Source of the DNA: an uncultured Eubacteriales bacterium
GTDB lineage: Bacteria > Bacillota > Clostridia > UMGS1883
Assembly (NCBI GenBank): GCA_905195005.1
Contig: CAJJUC010000143.1
Coordinates: forward strand, 1-6,153
Reading direction: 5' to 3'
DNA length: 6,153 nucleotides
Part shown: piece after piece, positions 1-5,966 of the stretch
Layout: each line of letters opens with the position of its first letter
Position numbering within the stretch: the first letter of the stretch is position 1
Notes under the pieces: generated by a model
Told to the model about the DNA's origin: nothing
The model's input: only the letters and a program-made list of their open reading frames with translations
Databases searched by the model: none
Position numbers and translations under genes: made by a program

Positions 1-87
1 GGCAGGGCAATACTTCCTTACCGGGCTGTGGCTAAAGCGGCTCGCCATGTTTGACTGCCCAATCATCAGAAAAGAATGAATCTGCAT
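1..87 (-). CDS. N-terminus of an SGNH-type carbohydrate esterase (partial, 3' end outside window)
   Basis: Twenty-nine codons run from the ATG at 87 to the window edge without a stop. The product begins MQIHSFLMIGQSNMA. The GQSN motif, with Ser12 as the putative nucleophile, preceded by a hydrophobic strand at the very N-terminus, is the block I signature of the sialate O-acetylesterase/CE6-like branch of SGNH hydrolases. These remove acetyl groups from sugars or polysaccharides. No signal peptide is seen, so a cytoplasmic role on imported oligosaccharides fits the GH105 and GH43 genes just upstream, with a start 9 bp after the GH43 stop. The residues after NMA (SRFSHSPVRKYCPA) do not look like the GRG-type continuation common in this family. 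The gene may be divergent, frameshifted, or affected by an assembly edge. Family assignment rests on only about 15 residues. Confidence 0.6.
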   Translation of the reverse strand, partial: MQIHSFLMIGQSNMASRFSHSPVRKYCPA

Positions 88-92
88 ATAAA

Positions 93-98
93 TCACCT
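93..98 (-). promoter_or_regulatory. Shine-Dalgarno site of the left-edge esterase gene
   Basis: AGGTGA on the minus strand, complementary to the 3' end of 16S rRNA, overlaps the TAG stop of the GH43 gene and sits 5 nt before the ATG at 87. It favours that ATG over the GTG at 96, which lies inside the site itself. Confidence 0.6.
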
Positions 99-1542
99 AA
101 GCCCTTGTTCCGAATAATGTGAAGTTGGCTATTCCCGGCGTTATGCCTTTGGGACAGCCGACTATCCTAACTCTTGCCTCCCTGCACAAAACAGGCTCGA
201 AGCTTCTGTAATCAATGTTGAAGTCCTCGTCATTTTCTGACATGTCGAGGAGCGTTTTCCACTCCCCTTCGCCAACCTTTTCTCTGCCCTCTATTATATA
301 TCGATACGGTCCCGGAACGATTCCCTTTTCGTAATTCATATTTATATCACGCCACATAATACGCGACGCCTCGCAGAAATAAGGAGCCATCATATCAACG
401 CAGAGAGTCGGTTCGTTATCGTCCTCTTTCGGCTGCCACCATGTAAGCGCGCTTCTGTCAAATGCATACATCGGATGCCTTCCCTCTGAATATGATGACG
501 CTTTGATGTGATGCCTGTGAAAAAACGTGAGCGGCTTAAGCTCTGCCGGGCAGCCGCCCGAAGCATATGCAAGCTGCGGAGTTTCCGTAACCGTGCAGTA
601 AAGCTCCCCGTTTTCATCCACATACACCCTGTCCATTCCGATTCTGCGCTCATACGGATGCGTTACACAGTAAGTTATCGTGTAAAACGCCCAAAGCGAA
701 TTGTCCGGTCCGTGCACGATGCAGCCGTGCCCCGCGCCGCTGACAAGTCCGTTTTCGTGAACTGTGACAGGATTGCGTTTCTGGCATTTGAATCCGCTCA
801 GCGGACCCTCGTCAGAATAATATGCGGCCATGCAGTACGACGGATACTGCGTGCCGGGAGTTGAATAAATCATATAGTACCGTCCGTTATGCTTCAGCAT
901 CCACTGACCTTCAATCCATCCGAACTTTGTATCCTGATTGTCGGCGCCGTTATGCTCCCAGCTGTTTTCAGGGTTGAATTTGTGAATCACAACCGGCATT
1001 GTCATAAACTTTCTGGGGTCATTGCGGTCAAGCTCAACCCCGACGGTCATGGAAGTAAACGAACCGTCCTCCTTATAGTCGCCGTCCGCAAACCAATAAA
1101 TATATATTCTTCCGTCGTCATCAAGAAACAGCGCGGAATCCACAGGCTCTGTTTCGGTTCCGTCCGGCATGATAAATTTACCGAGATATTTAAACGGGCC
1201 TGTCGGCGTTTCTCCGATATAAAGACCGTGAGAGTGCGCTGTCATGAGAAATTTGCCGTTGTACGGAATAACGGACGGGGAATATGTCATGTCGTACGGT
1301 TCTGTGCGGACATGCTTCCATGTTGCAAAATCCTCGGACACAAAGCACATTCCGTAGCTGGGGTACAGATACCATTTGTTATCATAATAGAGAACGCTCG
1401 GATCCGAAATGCTTCTGAAATCGAGATACGGTTCTCCGGTATATTTCAGTGCGTTATGCCCGTAGTCGTTTCCTCTCGGACACTGAGGGATTGACATGGG
1501 ATTGCAGTAGGTTTTTTCCTTATAAATATTTTTTATCGGCAT
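97..1542 (-). CDS. GH43 family glycosidase (arabinofuranosidase/xylosidase type) with C-terminal discoidin-like domain, cytoplasmic
   Basis: This 481-residue protein has a five-bladed beta-propeller GH43 domain at about 12-325. All three acidic residues expected of the family can be placed: the general base Asp47 in SISDPSV, the pKa-modulating Asp135 in EPVDSALF, and the acid Glu211 in WIEGQW. The GAGHG block with His272, which often binds a metal or fixes the base in GH43, and the ERRIGMDRV block at 298-306 are also present. Residues about 345-479 (IKASSYSEGRHPMYAFD ... RVRIVGCPKG ... FTLFG) look like a discoidin or F5/8-type beta-sandwich. There is no signal peptide, and the 13 cysteines suit a reducing cytoplasm. 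GH43 enzymes release L-arabinose, D-xylose or galactose residues. Next to GH105, removal of arabinose-type side chains from rhamnogalacturonan oligosaccharides is a reasonable inference, but the subfamily cannot be fixed by eye. The TAG stop is followed almost at once by the next start. Confidence 0.9.
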   Translation of the reverse strand: MPIKNIYKEKTYCNPMSIPQCPRGNDYGHNALKYTGEPYLDFRSISDPSVLYYDNKWYLYPSYGMCFVSEDFATWKHVRTEPYDMTYSPSVIPYNGKFLMTAHSHGLYIGETPTGPFKYLGKFIMPDGTETEPVDSALFLDDDGRIYIYWFADGDYKEDGSFTSMTVGVELDRNDPRKFMTMPVVIHKFNPENSWEHNGADNQDTKFGWIEGQWMLKHNGRYYMIYSTPGTQYPSYCMAAYYSDEGPLSGFKCQKRNPVTVHENGLVSGAGHGCIVHGPDNSLWAFYTITYCVTHPYERRIGMDRVYVDENGELYCTVTETPQLAYASGGCPAELKPLTFFHRHHIKASSYSEGRHPMYAFDRSALTWWQPKEDDNEPTLCVDMMAPYFCEASRIMWRDINMNYEKGIVPGPYRYIIEGREKVGEGEWKTLLDMSENDEDFNIDYRSFEPVLCREARVRIVGCPKGITPGIANFTLFGTRA

Positions 1543-1550
1543 ATATTTCT

Positions 1551-1559
1551 TCCTTCCTT
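1551..1559 (-). promoter_or_regulatory. Shine-Dalgarno site of the GH43 gene, overlapping the upstream stop codon
   Basis: AAGGAAGGA on the minus strand lies 8 nt before the ATG at 1542. Its first two bases are the last two of the GH105 TAA stop, which indicates tight operon packing and possible translational coupling. Confidence 0.8.
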
Positions 1560-2625
1560 ATATCCTTGCAATTTCGGCACACATCAATAAAAATGCGCCC
1601 ATCCCGTGCAGATCGTTTGTGCTTGTCGGGCGCTCGATATAGCCCTTATAGTCGAGGACTCCCGTACCGACGCATACGCCTCCAAGCAAGAGATTATCAC
1701 CGTCAAACGTCAGGGAATTTACAACACCGTTAAAGCCTTTTTTTGCATATTCAAGATATTCCTTTCCGAGAATATCCATTCTGACAGCCCTTGCGATTGC
1801 GCACGAGAACAGTGATGAGCATGATGTTTCCAGCCAATTTCCTTTGCAGCCGCCCTTTGCAACAACCTGATACCACATCCCCGATTTATCCTGATACTTT
1901 ATAACGCTATTAAGAAGCGAGCGCTCAATCTCTGTCAGCTGTTCATACTTTTCATTGTTTCTATCGGTATATGACAGAATATCAAGCAGCGCAACAACAT
2001 ACCATCCGAAAGCTCTTCCCCACACCTCAGGAGAAAGTCCGGTTTCCTTATCCGCCCATGCCTCTTTTTTCGATTCGTCCCATGCATGAAACAGCATGCC
2101 CGTTTCTTTATCCCGCATATTTTCATACATAATCAGTGCCTGATTTATCGCCGTTTCAAGATAAGACGGGTCATTTTTGTAAACCGAATAAAGCGCTCTT
2201 ATCGGTCCGCCCATATAAAGAGAATCGAGCCACATCTGATTCGGATGGCATTCTTTATGCCAAAAACCGCCGACGGAATTTGTTTTCCAGCCGCGGAGCG
2301 CGTCCATCAATGTTTCGATTGCAATTGCATAACGTTCATCCTTTGTTTTTTCGTAAAGAGGAAAAAGCAAAATTCCCGGCTGAATATCGTCAATGCTTGT
2401 TCTGTCAAAATCGTGAATACTGCCGTCTTCATATATAATGGAATTGACCCAGTCCTTAACATATTCAAAGTATTTCTCTTCCCCGCAAATTTCATAGGTG
2501 TTAAGCATTCCCGAAAGAAACACACCCTGGTGATAATGGAATTTACCTTTCGGCGGTAAATCAGCCGCGCCATATTTGCGCATCATTGTATCGCATGCAA
2601 GTTTTGCATAATCTATTGAGTTCAT
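1558..2625 (-). CDS. GH105 unsaturated rhamnogalacturonyl/galacturonyl hydrolase, cytoplasmic
   Basis: This 355-residue protein is the usual length for family GH105 (the YteR/YesR type, related to GH88), which folds as an (alpha/alpha)6 barrel. The family hydrolyses the 4,5-unsaturated uronic acid at the non-reducing end of oligosaccharides made by pectin lyases, by hydrating the double bond. Visible family landmarks are HYHQGVFLSGM at 30-40, DDIQPG at 79-84, the WLDSLYMGGP block at 132-141 whose Asp134 matches the catalytic Asp of YteR, FHAWDES at 179-185, VWGRAFGWY at 201-209, and NWLETSCSS at 263-271. There is no signal peptide, so it acts on imported oligosaccharides. The ATG at 2625 is chosen because MNSIDYAKLACDTMMRKY matches the first helix expected in the family and a purine-rich site precedes it. 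It follows the secreted LamG gene after a hairpin and is 15 bp ahead of the GH43 gene. Unsaturated rhamnogalacturonan is the likeliest substrate, but polygalacturonate-derived or other uronides cannot be excluded. Confidence 0.92.
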   Translation of the reverse strand: MNSIDYAKLACDTMMRKYGAADLPPKGKFHYHQGVFLSGMLNTYEICGEEKYFEYVKDWVNSIIYEDGSIHDFDRTSIDDIQPGILLFPLYEKTKDERYAIAIETLMDALRGWKTNSVGGFWHKECHPNQMWLDSLYMGGPIRALYSVYKNDPSYLETAINQALIMYENMRDKETGMLFHAWDESKKEAWADKETGLSPEVWGRAFGWYVVALLDILSYTDRNNEKYEQLTEIERSLLNSVIKYQDKSGMWYQVVAKGGCKGNWLETSCSSLFSCAIARAVRMDILGKEYLEYAKKGFNGVVNSLTFDGDNLLLGGVCVGTGVLDYKGYIERPTSTNDLHGMGAFLLMCAEIARI

Positions 2626-2636
2626 AGTATCTGTTT

Positions 2637-2646
2637 TCCTTTCCTT
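2637..2646 (-). promoter_or_regulatory. Shine-Dalgarno site of the GH105 gene, abutting the terminator U-tract
   Basis: AAGGAAAGGA on the minus strand lies 11 nt before the ATG at 2625, a slightly long spacing. It starts at the base directly after the six-U tract of the hairpin, so ribosome binding and hairpin formation occur on adjoining RNA. Confidence 0.7.
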
Positions 2647-2681
2647 AAAAAATGAGGAGCGTAAAAGCTTTTACGCTCCCC
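2647..2681 (-). terminator. Intrinsic-terminator-like hairpin between the secreted-protein gene and the GH105 gene
   Basis: Positions 2656-2679 are a perfect 24-bp palindrome (GGAGCGTAAAAG and its complement). Read on the minus strand, the stem can extend outward by one G-U and one G-C pair, giving about 12 pairs around an AGCU loop. One A and six Us follow (2652-2647). It begins seven nucleotides after the TAA stop of the large secreted protein, the classic position for an intrinsic terminator. However, the U-tract runs straight into the Shine-Dalgarno site of the next gene, leaving no room for a promoter. A leaky terminator, or an mRNA 3'-end stabiliser inside an operon, is more likely than a hard boundary. 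Confidence 0.75.
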
Positions 2682-2688
2682 TTGCCTT

Positions 2689-5600
2689 TTACTCTACAGG
2701 TACATTTACAGCCGCACATATCGGCTGAAGCGTTCCCTTTTTCCATATAAATGCCGTCTGTGAATCGGCGTCTTTTTGCACACTGAATGTAAATCTGTTG
2801 TCCTTTTCAAGCTGCGAAGATGCAGCCGTGCTGACTTTTGCCAGCTCATTATTTTTGTACTGTGCAACCGATATCAAAGCGTCATTTGCATCAGCCGTTC
2901 CGTTATACAAAAGTCTGAGCTTCAGAGTTTTTAAATCCGCGCTGCCTCCGTCGGCATATTCCGCATCGACGTATCCCTCAGGAACCGCGTAGTAGCTGTA
3001 CATTCCGCTGCCGCTCCTTGCAACCAGCACCGTTTCCGCATTGAAAGAGCTTACTTCATTTTCGAACGAATCATTTTCAAAAAGTCTGAAATCATAACCT
3101 GCAAGCGCTGCGGTCAGATCCTCTGCGGTGCAGCCTGCGCTTGTTGCGGAAAAATATCCGTTGCTGTTATCAAACACGAATTTCCCGTTCTTGTCCTCGA
3201 AAACGGGCGCTGCTTCAGTGTAATTAAATGCGCCTCTACGGATTTTCAAATCATCAAATGCAAAGCTGCAGACGTCACTCGCTCCCTCAACCTTAAAGCA
3301 AATCCTTGTAAGTTTGTCAAGCGGAGTATCTGAAATCTCGTTAAATGCTTCACCGTTCACATAAAGAATAAACTTTCTGCTTTGCGGAATAATTTTCACG
3401 GCAATTCTGTTCCACCTGCCGAGCGCGATCTCCTTTTTATCCGCACTGCTTGCATTATTCTGAATCGTGGCAATTTTTCCGAATCTTGACGGGAGGATTT
3501 TGTAGGCATAGTATCTTCCGCTTCCGCCCGCGGTATCCGAGCCTATAATCTGCATATAAAGATTTGACACCTTATCCGTTTGCTGAAGAACCGGAATATA
3601 AACGGAATACTCAATTTCAATCTCTTCATCAGTATATTCTTTACTGTTTTCTATCCAATAATTAAGGTTTGCCTCGGAAGAATTGTTCGCTATGGTGTTT
3701 TTCATCACCATAAAGCTGTCTGTTTCGGACTTGCCCCCTATTCCGCTTGATGTATAAATGCAGTTAGCAAGCTCTGCGCTTGAAATACTTCCGCGTGACC
3801 ATGTACCTTTTTTATCTGCCGTGCCAACCTCGGGAGCTCCATCATCAAGCGTCTCGATGATTTCGCTCGGTTCGGGCTGAATATCATAATATGCATAAAG
3901 ACCGTTTCCGTTGTTTACAACAAGAATGTTTCCCTCGGCAAGCTGTGTTGCCTCGCTGCTGAAAGAGCTGTCGGTGTAAATTCTGTAATCATATTTGTCG
4001 CCGACCAACGAGGCAATATCCGCAATTGTCACGGAATCAGATTTTGCTTTGATTTTTCCGTTCAGTACTGACTGATTGTCAACTGTGAATTTACCTGTGG
4101 CGTCCGTAAGTGTGATTACCGCATCTCTCATGGGATAATTATAAGCGCCCTGATGAATCCGAAAGTCATCTATTCCGAAAAGGCACGCGTCACTTTTTCC
4201 CTCAAGTCCGAACCTGATTCTTGTTATCCCGTTCACTGCAGCGCCTGTGATTTTGTTCATTGCACGACCGTTTACATACAGCGTAAACTCATTTTTTGCC
4301 GGATCTGCCTCAACAGCAATTTTGTTCCACTTTCCAAGCTGAACATCTGTCTTGTCGGCGCTGTTGTTTTTGTTGTAAACGGATGCGGTTCCGTTTTTTG
4401 GCAGCGGCGCCAGCTTCAGCACTGTGTCCATTGCGGAGCTTCCCGCACTGTTTTTCCCGTTAAAATACATATATAAATTTGACGCTTTGTCGGCTGCTGC
4501 CATTTTGGGAATATAAAGCGAATACTCAACCGTAAACGGAGCATTTGATGTTAATCCGTCGTCCAGAATCCAATAATTAAATGAGGGAGTGTTGCTTGAG
4601 TTTGCAGCGGTATTCTTAACAACCATAAATTTATCGTCCACGGTTTTTCCGCCCATTTTGCTGCCCGTATAGATGCATGATGCAGCCTGATCCGCCGTAA
4701 AGTCTGACTTTGTCCAATATCCGCCCTTCGTCTGCCATATTTCGGGAGCGCCCGAGGATAATTCGGCAATTGTTTCATATGAATCGGCAATTCTGAAAAT
4801 CTTCTGTGAAATTCCGTACGAATCGAACAGCTCAAGAGAAACTGCGCCGGAAAGAAGCTCATCATCGGAGAGTTCGCCCTCACTGCCGCGAACAACGGCA
4901 GTCATCGGATTTCCTCCGAAGGTTGAGCCGCTTACTGCCGCCTTCAAATCTGAAACCTTTTTCGTTCTTTCGACATAAAGAACGCTGCAGCTTTTCATCA
5001 GCACCGTATCGCCCTCGGCAACACTGATATTTGCTTCATCTTCTTCAATTGTTTCGAAGAGATTGTCTTTGACAATTTCATACTTGAAATTATCGATATA
5101 TCTCGAAGTGTCCGCACCTCCGCTCACGGTGGAGTTTCCGTAATTTACGGGAATATTTATTGCGTCACCGAGACTGCGGAGAGATCCGACTGCGGCAGCT
5201 CCTTCAAGAGCTGTCATCTGCTGAACAACACGGCCGTCAATCTTAACTCCGAACTTGTTGGAGCTTGAGAAAACCAGCTCAACATGATGCCATGTATTTT
5301 CCGTGATTTCACCCGCATTTGCCCTTGAAACAGTGTTGTTAAACACAGTTATGCTCCCGTTGCTGTTAAGAACGAAGAGTGACTTGCCGAGTGCAGCCGT
5401 CTCGCGGAGTGTGCCTCCGTTATTAAAAACCGTACGAACGCATCGGAGTGCAAACGGTACTCTGAGGTCACTTGTTGCGAAATCGAACGACACAACAAAC
5501 GAGCCATTCTCCGTGCAGTCAAGGCTGCTGTAATCAGTGTATTTCTTATTTATCTGCTGAATATTAAATATTCTGAACCTGTTGCCGTCATTGCCGCCGT

Positions 5601-5943
5601 AGGTTTTATTGTCATTGCCGGTTATTTTCAGCGCGTTGCCGCTCTTTCCGAAACCACCGTTTTCAAGCCTGAACGACATGCCCTGATCGATAATGCTGCC
5701 GGACGCATTTACGGCTCTGTATTTGCCCGTATTGTAAATACTTGTGTCAATCCATGTGTTTGTGATGCTTTCCATCTGCGCAGCGGTTTTTGACGAGTCG
5801 AGCGCCTCCATGCTTGCCCCCGGCATGTCAAATGTGTAATCAAACACTGTTTCCCGCGTTTCCGACGCCAAAGCTCCTGCGGAAAATGATGACAGAATCA
5901 TCACACCCGCAAGAAAACCCGATATTTTTCTGAATCTTTTCAC
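2689..5943 (-). CDS. Large secreted protein with repeated LamG-like (concanavalin-type) domains, probable carbohydrate-binding protein
   Basis: This 1084-residue protein starts at GTG and has a type I signal peptide: basic N-terminus (KRFRK), hydrophobic core, and likely cleavage after ALA at residue 26. Visible parts in order: a first LamG-like beta-sandwich at about 33-292, with TWHHVELVF near 217 and YIDNF at 282-286; a small module at about 297-388; then two tandem units at 392-688 and 696-987. Each tandem unit is a LamG-like domain (SNLYM, LG-K/R-WN-K/R-IAV, LYVNG, then FGIDDFRI or FAFDDLKI) plus a small beta-module ending in GLYAYYDI or GMYSYYAV. A C-terminal module at about 992-1084 ends in AFIW at 1064-1067. 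I see no catalytic signature, LPXTG motif, dockerin, S-layer homology domain or transmembrane anchor, so it is probably released or held non-covalently. LamG-like folds in such proteins usually bind glycans. A polysaccharide-binding or unusual enzyme role in pectin use is inferred from its position just before GH105 and GH43 genes. Function is unproven. Confidence 0.9.
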   Translation of the reverse strand: MKRFRKISGFLAGVMILSSFSAGALASETRETVFDYTFDMPGASMEALDSSKTAAQMESITNTWIDTSIYNTGKYRAVNASGSIIDQGMSFRLENGGFGKSGNALKITGNDNKTYGGNDGNRFRIFNIQQINKKYTDYSSLDCTENGSFVVSFDFATSDLRVPFALRCVRTVFNNGGTLRETAALGKSLFVLNSNGSITVFNNTVSRANAGEITENTWHHVELVFSSSNKFGVKIDGRVVQQMTALEGAAAVGSLRSLGDAINIPVNYGNSTVSGGADTSRYIDNFKYEIVKDNLFETIEEDEANISVAEGDTVLMKSCSVLYVERTKKVSDLKAAVSGSTFGGNPMTAVVRGSEGELSDDELLSGAVSLELFDSYGISQKIFRIADSYETIAELSSGAPEIWQTKGGYWTKSDFTADQAASCIYTGSKMGGKTVDDKFMVVKNTAANSSNTPSFNYWILDDGLTSNAPFTVEYSLYIPKMAAADKASNLYMYFNGKNSAGSSAMDTVLKLAPLPKNGTASVYNKNNSADKTDVQLGKWNKIAVEADPAKNEFTLYVNGRAMNKITGAAVNGITRIRFGLEGKSDACLFGIDDFRIHQGAYNYPMRDAVITLTDATGKFTVDNQSVLNGKIKAKSDSVTIADIASLVGDKYDYRIYTDSSFSSEATQLAEGNILVVNNGNGLYAYYDIQPEPSEIIETLDDGAPEVGTADKKGTWSRGSISSAELANCIYTSSGIGGKSETDSFMVMKNTIANNSSEANLNYWIENSKEYTDEEIEIEYSVYIPVLQQTDKVSNLYMQIIGSDTAGGSGRYYAYKILPSRFGKIATIQNNASSADKKEIALGRWNRIAVKIIPQSRKFILYVNGEAFNEISDTPLDKLTRICFKVEGASDVCSFAFDDLKIRRGAFNYTEAAPVFEDKNGKFVFDNSNGYFSATSAGCTAEDLTAALAGYDFRLFENDSFENEVSSFNAETVLVARSGSGMYSYYAVPEGYVDAEYADGGSADLKTLKLRLLYNGTADANDALISVAQYKNNELAKVSTAASSQLEKDNRFTFSVQKDADSQTAFIWKKGTLQPICAAVNVPVE
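2983..3858 (-). repeat. Tandem protein repeat unit B (LamG-like plus small module)
   Basis: This region encodes residues 696-987 and is the second copy of the unit at residues 392-688, offset by about 305 residues (FAFDDL at 894-899 against FGIDDF at 589-594). A seven-residue linker (QPEPSEI) joins the two. The end leads directly into the C-terminal module beginning at about residue 992. Confidence 0.85.
3880..4770 (-). repeat. Tandem protein repeat unit A (LamG-like plus small module)
   Basis: This region encodes residues 392-688 of the large secreted protein. It aligns by eye with residues 696-987. Shared landmarks are GAPE, CIYT, GGK, F-M-V-V/M-KNT, NYWI, EYS-L/V-YIP, DK-x-SNLYM, LG-K/R-WN-K/R-IAV, LYVNG, the I/F-DD strand, GA-Y/F-NY, GKF, YD-Y/F-R, and G-L/M-Y-A/S-YY. 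The FGIDDF strand is at residues 589-594. The copy is clearly diverged from its partner, so the duplication is not recent. Confidence 0.85.
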
Positions 5944-5950
5944 TTTCTTT

Positions 5951-5956
5951 TCCTCC
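5951..5956 (-). promoter_or_regulatory. Shine-Dalgarno site deciding a GTG start
   Basis: GGAGGA on the minus strand lies 7 nt before the GTG at 5943-5941. No ATG is better placed, and the codons that follow encode a classic signal peptide (MKRFRKISGF...). The site therefore supports GTG as the true start of the large secreted protein. Confidence 0.85.
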
Positions 5957-5966
5957 GTTTCTTTAT

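Noticed and set aside
85..96. GTG at 96 directly after the GH43 stop as start of the esterase
   Set aside because: That GTG is part of the AGGTGA site itself. The ATG nine bases later is well spaced from it and gives the family-like beginning.
889..1494. A 201-residue open frame on the plus strand opposite the GH43 gene
   Set aside because: It lies wholly antisense to a gene with all three GH43 catalytic acids. Its translation is rich in Arg, His, Val and Cys with no domain-like pattern, as expected for the shadow of a biased coding frame.
1495..1542. A later ATG (residue 16) as the true start of the GH43 gene
   Set aside because: The segment YCNPM before it belongs to the conserved start of GH43 propellers, and the ATG at 1542 has a strong Shine-Dalgarno site at 8 nt.
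2086..2559. A 157-residue open frame on the plus strand opposite the GH105 gene
   Set aside because: It is antisense to a well-supported GH105 gene, with composition typical of a shadow frame and no recognisable motif.
2656..2679. The perfect palindrome as a LacI-type or cre operator
   Set aside because: The centre is AAAAGCTTTT rather than the central CG expected for LacI-family sites. Its position just after a stop codon and before a U-tract fits a terminator hairpin better. Binding by a regulator is not excluded but has no positive support.
2692..2800. A promoter for the GH105 gene within the end of the secreted-protein gene
   Set aside because: I looked for a -35/-10 pair on the minus strand and found no convincing combination, although AT-rich patches exist. 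A weak or sigma-factor-specific promoter cannot be excluded by eye.
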